DNA of 64,000 nucleotides from Azospira sp. I13 (GCF_003112695.1 NZ_BFBP01000002.1:361691-425690), one strand, 5' to 3'; positions 9,288 through 22,521 are shown, numbered from the stretch's first letter. The notes: a model not told the origin generated them from the sequence alone. Program-made: numbers and translations.

Positions 9288-9423
9288 GAAATTCGATACT
9301 TAAAGTAAAAGATCATTCGCCACAATCCTAGCTTATCTTTTACCTCGAGCAATAATAAACTGCGATCCACAGGCTGGGAAAAAACTCCCCGGCCCGGCAC
9401 CACCCCAGCCCGACAGAGAAAAA
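9288..9423. promoter_or_regulatory. Divergent promoter with 9-bp inverted repeat
   Basis: The region is AT-rich compared with both flanking genes. GTAAAAGAT (9305-9313) and ATCTTTTAC (9335-9343) form a perfect inverted repeat with 21 bases between arms, i.e. 30 bp centre to centre or about three helical turns. This is suitable for a LysR tetramer. It lies close to the lysR start, as expected for autorepression and divergent activation. Confidence 0.5.
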
Positions 9424-10113
9424 ATGACTGCGCCCAGCCCGATCAAAGCGATTGCCTTCGATGCCTACGGCACCCTGTTCGACGTTTACTCCGTCGGGGC
9501 CCTGGCCGAGCAGTTCTTTCCGGGCAAGGGCGTGGCGCTGACCGCCCTGTGGCGCGACAAGCAGCTCGAATACACCCGCATTCGCACCCTCTCCAACCGC
9601 TACAAGCCCTTCTGGGAAGTGACCCAGGACGCCCTGGTTTACGCCGCCTCCTCCCTTGGCATCAAGCTCGAGGACAACGAGCGGGGCCGTCTGATGAGCC
9701 AGTATGCCTGCCTTTCCGCCTTCCCGGAGAACCTGCCGGCCCTGAAGGAACTGAAGACCCTGGGCCTGCCCCTGGCCATTCTTTCCAACGGCACCCGGGC
9801 CATGCTCGACATTGCCGTGAAGAGCAGCGGCATGGGCGGCCTCTTCGACTACATCCTCTCGGTGGAAATGGTGCAGAAGTTCAAGACCGCCCCGGAGGTT
9901 TACCAGATGGCGCCGGAGGCCTTCGACCTGCCGAGCCGGGAAATTCTCTTCGTTTCCTCCAATAGCTGGGATGCCTGCGCCGCCACCTGGTTCGGCTTCA
10001 CCACCTTCTGGATCAACCGCAACGGCCAGCCGCCGGAGCAGTTGGGCGTGACGCCCACAGCCAGTGGCCACCGACTCACCGACGTGCTGACCTTCATCAA
10101 GGCCCAAGGCTGA
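9424..10113 (+). CDS. Haloacid dehalogenase, type II
   Basis: HAD-superfamily hydrolase of the L-2-haloacid dehalogenase type, 229 residues. Motif I AFDAYGTLFD carries the nucleophilic Asp. Motif II is SNGTRAML. The Lys of VQKFKTAPEVY and the motif SSNSWDACAATWFGF with FWINRNGQ are diagnostic of type II dehalogenases rather than phosphatases. It hydrolyses C-halogen bonds of 2-haloalkanoates to 2-hydroxy acids in characterised members. A single base separates it from the TauE/SafE permease, indicating one operon. Physiological substrate is unproven. Confidence 0.9.
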   Translation: MTAPSPIKAIAFDAYGTLFDVYSVGALAEQFFPGKGVALTALWRDKQLEYTRIRTLSNRYKPFWEVTQDALVYAASSLGIKLEDNERGRLMSQYACLSAFPENLPALKELKTLGLPLAILSNGTRAMLDIAVKSSGMGGLFDYILSVEMVQKFKTAPEVYQMAPEAFDLPSREILFVSSNSWDACAATWFGFTTFWINRNGQPPEQLGVTPTASGHRLTDVLTFIKAQG

Positions 10114-10114
10114 T

Positions 10115-10900
10115 ATGGACCTGCTCACCATTTTTCTCGTTGGCGGCGGCGCTTTCCTGGCTGGCGGCATGAATGCCATGGCCGGCGGCGGCACCTTTTT
10201 TTCATTCCCCGCCCTGCTTGCCGCCGGCGTGCCCCCAGTCACCGCCAACGCCAGCAACACCGTGGCCCTGTGGCCCGCCAGCCTGTCCTCCGCCTGGGCC
10301 TACCGGCGGGAGTTGCTGCGCCACAAGTCCTGGGTCATCCTGCTCACGGTGGTGGCCCTGATCGGCGGCCTCACCGGCGGCCTGCTGCTGCTGGCCACCT
10401 CCAACGCCGCCTTCGCCAAGCTCATCCCCTGGCTGCTGCTCACCGCCACGGCGCTCTTCGCCTTTTCCGGCCAGGTTTCGAAGCTGGTGGCCTGGAGCAA
10501 GGCCCGCCTGGGTCTGAAGACCGATGCCGAAGCCGGCCGCAAGAGCGTCGGCGGAACCCTCTTTCAGCTCGCCGTATCGATCTACGGCGGCTTTTTCGGT
10601 GCCGGCCAGGGCATCCTCATGCTCGCGGCCCTGTCGATCCAGGGCCTGGAGGACATGCAGGAGCTCAACGCCATCAAGAACTGGCTGTCGGCAATCAACT
10701 ACACGGTGTCGGGCCTCACCTTCATCATCGCCGGGGCCATCAGCTGGCCCCATACGCTGCTGATGCTGGTGACCGCCATGGCCGGCGGCTACGCCGGCGC
10801 CGCCCTGGCCCGTCGCCTGCCGGCCCTGTGGCTGCGCCGCCTGGTGGTGGCCGTGGGCACCGTGCTGACGATCATCTACTTCGTCAAAACCTATTTCTGA
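10115..10900 (+). CDS. TauE/SafE-family membrane permease
   Basis: A 261-residue inner-membrane protein with about eight hydrophobic segments. GGGAFLAGGMNAMAGGGTFFSFPALLAAGV in the first repeat and SIYGGFFGAGQGILML in the second are the signature of the TauE/SafE (DUF81) family. Members export or import sulfite, sulfonates, sulfoacetate or other organic anions. Tight coupling to the dehalogenase suggests transport of a halogenated or related short acid, but this is inference. Confidence 0.92.
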   Translation: MDLLTIFLVGGGAFLAGGMNAMAGGGTFFSFPALLAAGVPPVTANASNTVALWPASLSSAWAYRRELLRHKSWVILLTVVALIGGLTGGLLLLATSNAAFAKLIPWLLLTATALFAFSGQVSKLVAWSKARLGLKTDAEAGRKSVGGTLFQLAVSIYGGFFGAGQGILMLAALSIQGLEDMQELNAIKNWLSAINYTVSGLTFIIAGAISWPHTLLMLVTAMAGGYAGAALARRLPALWLRRLVVAVGTVLTIIYFVKTYF

Positions 10901-10921
10901 AATTCCTGTTTTCCCCGATTA

Positions 10922-10955
10922 CGCACTTTCAACCATTCCGCACTTTCAACGATTC
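10922..10955 (+). repeat. 17-bp tandem duplication before aceB
   Basis: CGCACTTTCAACCATTC (10922-10938) is followed directly by CGCACTTTCAACGATTC (10939-10955), 16 of 17 positions identical. It ends six bases before the aceB ribosome-binding site and so lies in the 5' leader or core promoter. It could be a duplicated regulator half-site or a recent slippage duplication. Confidence 0.85.
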
Positions 10956-10970
10956 AAACGAGGAGAGACC

Positions 10971-12569
10971 ATGAGCCTGAACCTGCCCGCCGGCGTGCAA
11001 ATCACCGCCCCCATCCAGCCCCAGTACGAAAGCATCCTGACCACCGAAGCCCTGGAATTCGTGGCCAAGCTGCACCGCGCCTTTGAAGGCCGCCGCCAGG
11101 AACTGCTGAAGGCCCGCGTGGCCCGCCAGGCCCGTATCGATGCCGGCGAAATGCCCGACTTCCTGCCCGAAACCAAGGCTATCCGCGAAGGCGACTGGAA
11201 GATCGCACCCCTGCCCAAGGCCCTGGAGCGTCGCCGCACCGAAATCACCGGCCCCGTCGAAGCCAAGATGATCATCAACGCCTACAACTCCGGCGCTGAT
11301 TCCTACATGACCGACTTCGAGGATTCCAACTCCCCCAACTGGGACAACCAGATCCAGGGTCAGGTCAACCTCTACCAGGCCATCCGCCGCCAGCTCTCCT
11401 TCAAGAACGAAGCCGGCAAGGAATACAAGCTGAATGACCAGATCGCCACCCTGCAGATCCGCCCCCGGGGCTGGCACCTGGATGAAAAGCACGTAACCGT
11501 GGACGGCCAGCGCGTCGCCGGCGGCATCTTCGACTTCGCCCTGGTTTTCTTCCACAACGCCAAGGAACAGATCGCCCGCGGTGCCGGCCCCTTCTACTAC
11601 CTGCCGAAGATGGAATCCCATCTGGAAGCCCGCCTGTGGAACGACATCTTCGTCATGGCCCAGGATCACATCGGCCTGCCCCAGGGGACCATCAAGGCCA
11701 CCGTGCTGGTGGAAACCATCCTCGCCACCTTCGAGATGGAAGAAATCCTCTACGAACTGCGCAACCACTCTGCCGGCCTCAACGCCGGCCGTTGGGACTA
11801 CATCTTCTCCTGCATCAAGAAGTTCAAGAAGAACAAGGACTTCTGCCTGGCCCAACGCGGCGTCATCACCATGGAAGTGCCCTTCATGCGCTCCTACGCC
11901 CTGGCCCTGGTGCAGGCCTGCCACAAGCGCGGCGCCCCCGCCATGGGCGGCATGAGCGCCCTGATCCCCATCAAGAACGACCCGGTGGCCAATGAGAAGG
12001 CTCTGGCCGGCATCCGCCACGACAAGGCCCGCGACGCCCGCGACGGCTTCGACGGCGGCTGGGTGGCCCACCCCGGTCTGGTCTCCATCGCCCACGAAGA
12101 GTTCGTCAAGGTCCTGGGCGACAAGCCCAACCAGTGGGAAAAGCAGGTGGAAGGCTCCTTCGGTCCCAAGGACTGGCTCAACTTCCAGCCCGAGCAGCCC
12201 ATCACCGAAACCGGCCTGCGCAACAACATCAACGTCGGCATCCACTACCTGGGTTCCTGGCTGGCCGGCAACGGCTGCGTGCCCATCCACAACCTGATGG
12301 AAGATGCGGCCACCGCCGAAATCTCCCGCTCCCAGGTGTGGCAGTGGGTGGTCTCCCCCAAGGGCATCCTGGACGATGGCCGCAAGGTCACCGTGGAAAT
12401 GGTGCGCCCCATGATCGCCGAGGAACTGGCCAAGGTGAAGGCTACCGTTGCCGCCCAGGGCGAAGACACCGCCACTTACGACCAGGCCGCCGTGATCTTC
12501 GACAAGATGAGCCTGACCCCGGATTACCCGGAGTTCCTCACCCTGCCGCTGTACGAAGCCATGGCCTGA
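10971..12569 (+). CDS. aceB: Malate synthase A
   Basis: Condenses glyoxylate with acetyl-CoA to malate, completing the glyoxylate bypass begun by aceA. The 532 residues match malate synthase A (E. coli 533), not the longer isoform G. Conserved stretches are [16 protein letters not shown] (metal and substrate site), [14 protein letters not shown], and near the C-terminus [13 protein letters not shown] and [16 protein letters not shown] strong AGGAGAGA precedes the ATG. A terminator at 12604-12633 ends the transcript. Confidence 0.98.
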   Translation: MSLNLPAGVQITAPIQPQYESILTTEALEFVAKLHRAFEGRRQELLKARVARQARIDAGEMPDFLPETKAIREGDWKIAPLPKALERRRTEITGPVEAKMIINAYNSGADSYMTDFEDSNSPNWDNQIQGQVNLYQAIRRQLSFKNEAGKEYKLNDQIATLQIRPRGWHLDEKHVTVDGQRVAGGIFDFALVFFHNAKEQIARGAGPFYYLPKMESHLEARLWNDIFVMAQDHIGLPQGTIKATVLVETILATFEMEEILYELRNHSAGLNAGRWDYIFSCIKKFKKNKDFCLAQRGVITMEVPFMRSYALALVQACHKRGAPAMGGMSALIPIKNDPVANEKALAGIRHDKARDARDGFDGGWVAHPGLVSIAHEEFVKVLGDKPNQWEKQVEGSFGPKDWLNFQPEQPITETGLRNNINVGIHYLGSWLAGNGCVPIHNLMEDAATAEISRSQVWQWVVSPKGILDDGRKVTVEMVRPMIAEELAKVKATVAAQGEDTATYDQAAVIFDKMSLTPDYPEFLTLPLYEAMA

Positions 12570-12603
12570 GCCTGCTCGCCGCCGGAATTTCCGGCAGCAC
12601 GAT

Positions 12604-12633
12604 AAACGGCGCCCTGCGGGGCGCCGTTTTGTT
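12604..12633 (+). terminator. Rho-independent terminator of aceB
   Basis: AAACGGCGCCC / GGGCGCCGTTT perfect 11-bp arms with a four-base loop, followed by TGTTT. A small additional hairpin GCCGGAA/TTCCGGC precedes it at about 12581-12595. Confidence 0.88.
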
Positions 12634-12807
12634 TGGAGTGGCGGCCGAGATACGCCCCATACCCCCCATGCCCGGCAACCGCCCCGGCGAGTGGAAGGGA
12701 TGCCACAAATCCCCCGGCAAAGACCTTTCCCGCCCAGGGGGAAACTCCCTTTCGTCAAGCCAGGGGGGTATAGTTACCGGTTGCCTCCAATCGAGCAAAG
12801 CACCCCC

Positions 12808-15627
<2,820 letters not shown>

Positions 15628-15636
15628 GGAGCCGCC

Positions 15637-16005
15637 ATGACCTCTCCCTACAAGGGCAAGACCGGCCTGGAACGGCTGTGGAACGCCCTGGGCTATTCCC
15701 GGGACGGCCTGGGGGCCGCCTGGCGCCATGAAGCGGCTTTCCGCGAGGAAGTGCTGCTGGCCCTGGTGGCCATTCCCCTGGGCCTCTACCTGGGCAAGAC
15801 TGGCCTGGAAAAGGCCCTGCTGGTAGCCAGCATCCTCATGGTGCTGGTGGTGGAACTGCTCAACTCCGCCGTCGAGGCGGTGGTGGACCGGGTTTCCCCC
15901 GAGCGCCACGACCTTTCCAAACGGGCCAAGGATCTGGGCAGCGCCGCCGTGCTGCTCAGCCTGCTGGCCACGGGCACCCTCTGGGGCCTGATCCTGCTTT
16001 ACTGA
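15637..16005 (+). CDS. dgkA: Diacylglycerol kinase (prokaryotic DgkA type)
   Basis: A small integral membrane kinase that recycles diacylglycerol to phosphatidate, 122 residues with three transmembrane helices and an N-terminal amphipathic segment. The DAGK signature is EELNSAVE-like: VELLNSAVEAVVDRVSPERHDLSKRAKDLGSAA, and the upstream AFREEVLLALVAIPLG carries the conserved Glu pair. It lies nine bases after uvrA with a GGAG ribosome-binding site, so is probably co-transcribed with it. Confidence 0.97.
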   Translation: MTSPYKGKTGLERLWNALGYSRDGLGAAWRHEAAFREEVLLALVAIPLGLYLGKTGLEKALLVASILMVLVVELLNSAVEAVVDRVSPERHDLSKRAKDLGSAAVLLSLLATGTLWGLILLY

Positions 16006-16123
16006 TGCGCGACTGATCCCGACCGGCCGGGGCGGCTCCAGGCAGCCCCGAAGGGATTTCCCCAATTTTTTTCAACCGTTGCTGGCGCTATCGTGGCGCC
16101 ACTTTTGCATGGAAGGAAGCGCA

Positions 16124-16852
16124 ATGCGCGTTGCCCTGTTTGTCACCTGTCTGGCGGACCTGATGCGGCCCAACGTGGCCTTCGCCGCCCTGAAGCTGCT
16201 GAAACTCGCCGGCTGCACCGTGGAAGTGCCGGAGACCCAGACCTGCTGCGGCCAGCCCGCCTACAACTCCGGCGATCGGGCCACCGCCCTGACCCTGGCG
16301 CGCAAGGTCATCGACGAATTTTCCGGCTACGAATACGTGGTGCTGCCCTCCGGCTCCTGCGCCGGCATGATCCGCGCCCACTACGAAGAACTGTGCAAGG
16401 ACGATCCGGCCCTGCTGGTCAAGGCCAAAAAGCTCGCCGCCAGCACCTATGAACTGACCGACTTCCTGGTGAACGTGGCCAAGCTGGAAAGCGTACCTGG
16501 CGACTTCGCCGGCAGCATCACCTACCACGACTCCTGTTCCGGCCTGCGGGAACTGGGCATCAAGCAGCAGCCCCGCCAGCTCCTTGGCAAGATGGGCCAG
16601 GTGGAAATCAAGGAAATGAGCGAGGCCGAGACCTGCTGCGGCTTCGGCGGCACCTTCTCCCTCAAGTTCGGCGACATTTCCAGCAAGCTGGCCGACAACA
16701 AGTGCGAGAACGCCTGCGCCACCGGGGCCGACGCCATCGTCGGCGGCGACCTGGGCTGCCTGCTCAATATCGAAGGCCGCCTGCGCCGCAAGGGCGACCG
16801 CAAGACCCAGGTGCTGCACGTGGCCGAAGTGCTGGCCGGCAAACTGGACTGA
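16124..16852 (+). CDS. lutA: LutA/LldE-type (Fe-S)-binding lactate oxidation subunit
   Basis: First gene of the LutABC (LldEFG) L-lactate dehydrogenase complex, which oxidises lactate to pyruvate. The 242-residue protein has two CCG domains, with CCGQPAYNSGD in the first half and CCGFGGTFSLK in the second. These bind Fe-S clusters and/or heterodisulfide-type cofactors. The start at 16124 gives MRVALFVTCLADLMRP, the usual LutA N-terminus, with GGAAGGAAG before it. lutB begins 52 bases downstream. Confidence 0.95.
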   Translation: MRVALFVTCLADLMRPNVAFAALKLLKLAGCTVEVPETQTCCGQPAYNSGDRATALTLARKVIDEFSGYEYVVLPSGSCAGMIRAHYEELCKDDPALLVKAKKLAASTYELTDFLVNVAKLESVPGDFAGSITYHDSCSGLRELGIKQQPRQLLGKMGQVEIKEMSEAETCCGFGGTFSLKFGDISSKLADNKCENACATGADAIVGGDLGCLLNIEGRLRRKGDRKTQVLHVAEVLAGKLD

Positions 16853-16904
16853 TCCCGCACCCGGCCCGGCGCCTTGCCGGGCCTTCATTCCTTAAAGGTT
16901 CTCC

Positions 16905-18317
16905 ATGGAAATTCACTCCAACGACTTCAAGGCCCGGGCCCGGGAGGCGCTGGCCGACCAGGAACTGCAGAAGGCCCTGAAGCTGGTGCAGGTGAAATTC
17001 GTGCCCAACCGGGCCGCCGCAGCCGCCGAGTACGGCGACTTCGAGGCCCTGCGCGATGCCGGCCGCGACATCCGCAACCGGGCCCTGGAGAACCTGGACC
17101 TGTGGCTGGAGCGCTTCGAGCAGGAAGCCACCCGCCGCGGTGCCCAGGTCCATTGGGCCAAGGACGCGGCCGAGGCCAACGCCATCATCGTGGACATCGC
17201 CCACAAGAACGGCGTGAAGAAGGTGGTCAAGTCCAAGTCCATGGTGAGCGAGGAGTGCGGCCTCAACGACGCCCTGGAAGCGGCGGGCGTCACCCCCATC
17301 GAGACCGATCTGGGGGAATACATCCTCCAGATCAATGATCACGAGCCACCCTCCCATATCGTCGCTCCGGTGATCCACAAGACCCGGGAGCAGATCACCG
17401 AGCTGTTCCACGCCAAGCATCACAAGCCGCGCCAGACCGACATCGGCGCTCTGTGCCGGGAGGCTCGGGAAATCCTGCGGCCCCACTTCCTTTCAGCCGA
17501 CATGGGCATCTCCGGCGCCAACTTCCTGGTGGCCGAAACCGGCTCCACGGTGATCGTCACCAACGAGGGCAACGGCCGCCTGTGCACCACCGTACCGCGC
17601 ATCCACGTAGCCCTCACCGGCATCGAGAAGGTGGTGCCGACCCTGGAGGACCTGTCGGTGCTGCTGCGCCTCTTGCCCCGCTCCGCCACGGGCCAGGCCA
17701 TCACCAACTACGTCTCCATGAATACCGGCGTCGCCGGCAGCGGCGATAGCGACGGCCCCGAGCAGTTCCACATCGTCCTGCTCGATAACGGTCGCTCCCG
17801 GGTGCTGGGCTCTGAACTGAAGGAGATGCTGCGCTGCATCCGCTGCGGTGCCTGCATGAACCACTGCCCGGTGTACCAGGCCGTCGGTGGCCATGCCTAC
17901 GGCTGGGTGTACCCCGGCCCCATGGGCTCGGTGCTGACCCCCAGCTACGCCGGCATGGAACACGCCCACGAACTGCCCCACACCGCCACCGGCTGCGGCC
18001 AATGCAGCGCCGTCTGCCCGGTGCGCATCCCCCTGCCGGAGCTGATGCGCAAGGAGCGGGAAATGCAGGTGGACGCCGGCCTGCGGCCCTGGACGGAACG
18101 CCTGGCCCTCAAGCTGTGGGGCTGGAGCGCCAGCCAGCCCTGGCTCTACGGCCTGGGCACGGCCATTGCGGCCCGCTTCCTGAAAGGCCTGGGCGGCGAG
18201 GAAAAGCTGATCCACCGCCTGCCCCTGGCCGGCGGCTGGACCGACGGGCGGGACTTCCCGGCCCCGGCGGGCAAGACCTTCCGGGAACTGTACCGGGCCA
18301 AGAAGGAGTTGCACTGA
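16905..18317 (+). CDS. lutB: LutB/LldF iron-sulfur lactate oxidation subunit
   Basis: A 470-residue central subunit of the LutABC complex. The N-terminal three-quarters is the LUD domain (for example VKSKSMVSEECGLNDALE and NFLVAETGSTVIVTNEGNG). The C-terminus has two 4Fe-4S motifs, CIRCGACMNHCPVY and CGQCSAVCPVRIPL, then a DUF3390-like tail. Its stop overlaps the lutC start in an ATGA. Preceded by lutA and followed by lutC, it forms a complete three-gene operon. Confidence 0.96.
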   Translation: MEIHSNDFKARAREALADQELQKALKLVQVKFVPNRAAAAAEYGDFEALRDAGRDIRNRALENLDLWLERFEQEATRRGAQVHWAKDAAEANAIIVDIAHKNGVKKVVKSKSMVSEECGLNDALEAAGVTPIETDLGEYILQINDHEPPSHIVAPVIHKTREQITELFHAKHHKPRQTDIGALCREAREILRPHFLSADMGISGANFLVAETGSTVIVTNEGNGRLCTTVPRIHVALTGIEKVVPTLEDLSVLLRLLPRSATGQAITNYVSMNTGVAGSGDSDGPEQFHIVLLDNGRSRVLGSELKEMLRCIRCGACMNHCPVYQAVGGHAYGWVYPGPMGSVLTPSYAGMEHAHELPHTATGCGQCSAVCPVRIPLPELMRKEREMQVDAGLRPWTERLALKLWGWSASQPWLYGLGTAIAARFLKGLGGEEKLIHRLPLAGGWTDGRDFPAPAGKTFRELYRAKKELH

Positions 18318-18970
18318 TGAGTTCCCGTGATCTGATCCTCGGCCGCATCCGCGCCTCCATCGGCCGCAGCGGCCCTGCCGATACCAGCGCCGTTGCTGCC
18401 CATCTGCAGGCTTCCCCTCGGGGGCCGGCCTCCCAGGGCGACTGGCGCAACAGTCATGAAGGCGTGCTGCAACGCTTCACCGAACGGGCCACGGCCCTTT
18501 CCTCCACGGTGGAGCGGGTGGCCTCCTGGGCCGAGGTGCCGGCAGCGGCGGCCGCCTATCTGATCTCCCGCCAATTGCCCACCCGGGCCGTCTGTTGGCC
18601 CACCCTGGCGGACCAGCCCTGGGCTGCCGCCGGTCTGGCCGTGGAAGCCCGCCCCTCCCGGGGCGACGATCTGGTGGGCATCACTTCCACCTTCTGTGCC
18701 GTGGCCGATACCGGCACCCTGATGCTGCTTTCCGGCGCCGATACGCCGGCAGCCACCAGCCTGCTGCCCGAGACCCACATCGCCGTGGTGCCGGTGGAGC
18801 GGGTGGTACCCCTGATGGAAGACGGCTTCGCCCTGCTGCGCAGCGAGAAGGGCGAAGCGCCCCGGGCCACCAATTTCGTTTCCGGCCCCTCCCGCACCGC
18901 CGATATCGAGCAGACCGTAACCCTCGGTGCCCACGGCCCTTACCGGGTGCATCTGATTCTGGTCGGCTAA
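18317..18970 (+). CDS. lutC: LutC/LldG lactate utilisation subunit
   Basis: A 217-residue LUD-domain protein, third component of the LutABC lactate oxidation complex. The N-terminal helix SSRDLILGRIRASIGR and the C-terminal GPSRTADIEQTVTLGAHGPYRVHLIL are typical. The ATG overlaps the lutB stop by four bases, suggesting translational coupling. No lactate permease or lut regulator is adjacent in this window. Confidence 0.95.
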   Translation: MSSRDLILGRIRASIGRSGPADTSAVAAHLQASPRGPASQGDWRNSHEGVLQRFTERATALSSTVERVASWAEVPAAAAAYLISRQLPTRAVCWPTLADQPWAAAGLAVEARPSRGDDLVGITSTFCAVADTGTLMLLSGADTPAATSLLPETHIAVVPVERVVPLMEDGFALLRSEKGEAPRATNFVSGPSRTADIEQTVTLGAHGPYRVHLILVG

Positions 18971-19020
18971 AGTACTGCCACCCAACCTTGCAGCCCGCTG
19001 AGGCAGGCAAGGGAAAAAGA

Positions 19021-19054
19021 AAAAGCCGGCAAATACAACGCCGGCTTTTTCTTT
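19021..19054. terminator. Bidirectional terminator between lutC and cytochrome c
   Basis: AAAAGCCGGC / GCCGGCTTTT with a nine-base loop, T run rightward and a long A run (AAAAAGAAAAA) to the left that gives a T run on the minus strand. It can end both converging transcripts. Confidence 0.9.
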
Positions 19055-19093
19055 GCTGTCCCGGCCCGGGGCCGGTTCAGGAACCGCCTGACA

Positions 19094-19411
19094 TCACTTC
19101 AGGCTGAGAATCCACTTGGCCAGGGTGGCCGCATCGGCTTCGGAGATGGCGGGGTTGGGGGGCATTTCGGCACCGCCCCAGACGCCCTTGCTACCACCAC
19201 GAATCTTCTTCGCCAGATCGGCTTCGGCCGTCTTCACGCCGGCGTATTTCTGCGCCACGTCCTTGTAGCTGGGGCCCAGCACCTTGGCGTTGACCTGATG
19301 GCAGCCAACGCACAGTTTGGCCTTGGCCAGGTCTTCGGAAGCCAGGGCCGGGGTGGCGGACAGGCCGGCGGCCAGGAGCAGGCCGGTAACGATGACAGCG
19401 GATTTACTCAC
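19094..19411 (-). CDS. Class I c-type cytochrome (c-551/c8 type)
   Basis: A 105-residue periplasmic monohaem cytochrome c. A signal peptide of about 24 residues (VIVTGLLLAAGLSATPALA) is followed by the haem motif CVGCH, and the distal Met ligand lies in GGAEMPPN near the C-terminus, matching small cytochromes c-551/c8 that shuttle electrons to oxidases or nitrite reductase. GTG start, with GGAGG six bases upstream. It stands alone between two terminators. Electron partners are not shown by context. Confidence 0.93.
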   Translation of the reverse strand: MSKSAVIVTGLLLAAGLSATPALASEDLAKAKLCVGCHQVNAKVLGPSYKDVAQKYAGVKTAEADLAKKIRGGSKGVWGGAEMPPNPAISEADAATLAKWILSLK

Positions 19412-19507
19412 TTCATACCTCCAAGTCGTTTGTTGTTATGAGAAAGTCATAGCTTGCCCGGGCTTTGGCGCCCGGGCAAGTCCCGTGGGCACCGGACCCG
19501 GCAGCCC

Positions 19508-19546
19508 GACAAAAGCAAAGGGGCCGCAAAAACGGCCCCTTTGCTT
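19508..19546 (-). terminator. Rho-independent terminator of purM
   Basis: Perfect 14-bp arms AAGCAAAGGGGCCG / CGGCCCCTTTGCTT with a six-base loop, followed by TTTTGT on the minus strand, 60 bases past the purM stop. Confidence 0.92.
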
Positions 19547-19606
19547 GGCGGAGGCCCCGGCGGCAATCAGCCGGGCTTCCGCAGGAATGAACTCAGCGTT
19601 ACCCGC

Positions 19607-20656
<1,050 letters not shown>

Positions 20657-20729
20657 GGTGGGGAAGGCGCGGCACCCGGGTGATAGAATGGGCGCCAAAA
20701 AGCGATTGAAAACACGTATTTTAGCCCAA

Positions 20730-21809
20730 ATGCCCGACCTCCGGCCCGACATCCTCACCCAACGCCTGCAAGCCCTGCTCTGGCTCGGCTTTGCCGGGGG
20801 CTGCGCGTGGCTCCTGTTGCGGCTTTCCCCGATTCTCACGCCTTTCCTGCTGGCCGCGATCCTGGCGTACATCGGCAACCCGGCCACCGCCTGGCTGGCC
20901 CGGCGGCGCATCCCCCGGGCCCTGGCCGCCCTGCTGGTGATCCTCGGCCTGATCGGTGCCCTGGTGCTGCTGGCCCTGACCCTGGTGCCCCTGCTGCAAA
21001 AGGAAAGCGCCCTCATCGCCGACCGGCTACCGGCCGCCCTCTCCCTGTTGCAGAACAAGCTGGACCCGTGGCTGCAAAAGCGTTTCGGTATCGACCTGCC
21101 CCTCGACCCGGCCAGTTTCAATGCCCTGCTGCGCAAGAACCAGGAGGCCGCCCAGCAGGTACTGGGCCACGTGCTGACCACCCTGGGCAGTAGCGGCCTG
21201 TTGCTGATGGCCTTCGTCGCCAACCTGCTGCTCCTGCCGGTGGTCATGTTCTACCTGCTGAAGGACTGGGACGGCCTGCTGGCCCGGGTGGAAGACCTGA
21301 TCCCCCGCCGCTTCCATGCCCTCGCCCTGCGCCTGGCCGGCGAGGTGGATGCGGTGCTGGCAGAATTCCTGCGCGGCCAGCTGGCGGTGATGCTGCTCCT
21401 GGCGGTCTATTACAGCCTGGGCCTGTGGCTGGCCGGTCTGGAATTCGCGCTGCCCGTGGGCCTGCTCACCGGCCTTCTCATTTTCATCCCCTACGTGGGC
21501 TTCGCCTTTGGCCTGGGCCTGGCCCTGCTGGCCGCCGTGCTGCAATTCCAGGGCATGACACCGCTGATCGGCGTGGCAGTGGTCTATGGCGGCGGACAAT
21601 TGCTCGAAAGCGTCGCCCTCACCCCCTGGTTGGTGGGAGAGCGCATCGGCCTGCACCCGGTGGCGGTGATTTTCGCCCTCATGGCCTTCGGCCAGCTCTT
21701 CGGCTTTTTCGGCATCCTCATGGCTTTGCCGGCTTCCGCCGCCCTGCTGGTGGGCCTGCGGGAAATGAAGCGCCAGTACAAGACCAGTTCTTTTTATCTG
21801 AATTCCTAA
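20730..21809 (+). CDS. AI-2E family transporter (PerM/TqsA-like)
   Basis: A 359-residue inner-membrane permease of the AI-2 exporter family with about eight hydrophobic segments, the usual helix pair at the N-terminus ([19 protein letters not shown]), and a central loop then [17 protein letters not shown] in the conserved C-terminal half. The ATG at 20730 overlaps no purM coding. It is immediately upstream of hda (four bases), a context conserved in beta- and gammaproteobacteria (purM/perM/hda). Function in autoinducer export is only inferred for the family. Confidence 0.92.
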   Translation: MPDLRPDILTQRLQALLWLGFAGGCAWLLLRLSPILTPFLLAAILAYIGNPATAWLARRRIPRALAALLVILGLIGALVLLALTLVPLLQKESALIADRLPAALSLLQNKLDPWLQKRFGIDLPLDPASFNALLRKNQEAAQQVLGHVLTTLGSSGLLLMAFVANLLLLPVVMFYLLKDWDGLLARVEDLIPRRFHALALRLAGEVDAVLAEFLRGQLAVMLLLAVYYSLGLWLAGLEFALPVGLLTGLLIFIPYVGFAFGLGLALLAAVLQFQGMTPLIGVAVVYGGGQLLESVALTPWLVGERIGLHPVAVIFALMAFGQLFGFFGILMALPASAALLVGLREMKRQYKTSSFYLNS

Positions 21810-21825
21810 GGACATGCGCTCCCCC

Positions 21826-22521
21826 ATGCGCCAACTGCTGCTGGACCTGATGCCCGAATCCCCGCCCTCCCTGGCCAATTTCGTGCCGGACGGCAATGAA
21901 GAAGCCCTGGCGGCCCTGGCCGACTGGTTCTCCGGCGCCCAGCCCCTGTTTCTGCTGTGGGGCGAGGCGGGCAGCGGCAAGAGCCACCTGCTCCAGGCCT
22001 CCGGCCTGTTGTATGTGGACGGTGCCGCCGACGCCGACCTGGCGGCCATTCCCCCGGAGACGGACGGGCTGGCGGTGGACAACGTGCAGGCGCTCTCCGA
22101 TGCTGGCCAGATCGCCCTCTTCAACCACTTCAACCGTCTGCGCCTGGCGGTGGAAAACGGCCTGCCGGGCAAGCTGCTGGTGGCGGCGGAGCAGCCCCCG
22201 GCAGCCCTAGCGGTACGGGAAGACCTGCGCACCCGTCTGGGCTCGGCCCTGATCTTCCGCCTGCGCCCCCTTTCCGATGCGGAAAAGCTGGCCGCCCTCT
22301 CCGCCCAGGCGGCGGACCGGGGCCTCAAGCTCTCCCGGGAAGCCCTCAACTACCTGATGAACCGCAGCTCCCGGGACATGCGCAACCTGTCGGCCCTGCT
22401 GGCCGCCCTGGACCGCTATTCCCTGGAACACCAGCGCCCCATCACCTTGCCCCTGCTGCGGGAAGTCCTGCAGCACGCAGGGGACGGGGCCATCGCAACC
22501 CAGGCACCGAAAGCACCATGA
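21826..22521 (+). CDS. hda: DnaA regulatory inactivator Hda
   Basis: A DnaA-homologous AAA+ protein that, with the DNA-loaded beta clamp, stimulates ATP hydrolysis by DnaA to prevent re-initiation. About 231 residues. The N-terminal MRQLLLDL matches the QLxLxL clamp-binding motif, which is why the ATG at 21826 is preferred over 21814. Walker A is GEAGSGKSH, followed by LAVDNVQAL at Walker B, and a C-terminal lid helix SRDMRNLSALLAALDRYS. The stop overlaps the next gene by four bases. The position next to purM/perM is the normal hda locus. Confidence 0.93.
   Translation: MRQLLLDLMPESPPSLANFVPDGNEEALAALADWFSGAQPLFLLWGEAGSGKSHLLQASGLLYVDGAADADLAAIPPETDGLAVDNVQALSDAGQIALFNHFNRLRLAVENGLPGKLLVAAEQPPAALAVREDLRTRLGSALIFRLRPLSDAEKLAALSAQAADRGLKLSREALNYLMNRSSRDMRNLSALLAALDRYSLEHQRPITLPLLREVLQHAGDGAIATQAPKAP

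Noticed and set aside
16094-16109. sigma-54-like element TGGCGC-N5-TTGCA before lutA
   Set aside because: Only one mismatch to the TGGCAC-N5-TTGCW consensus, but its transcription start would fall at about 16120, downstream of the lutA ribosome-binding site and four bases from the ATG, so the mRNA would lack that site. No enhancer-binding protein is nearby.
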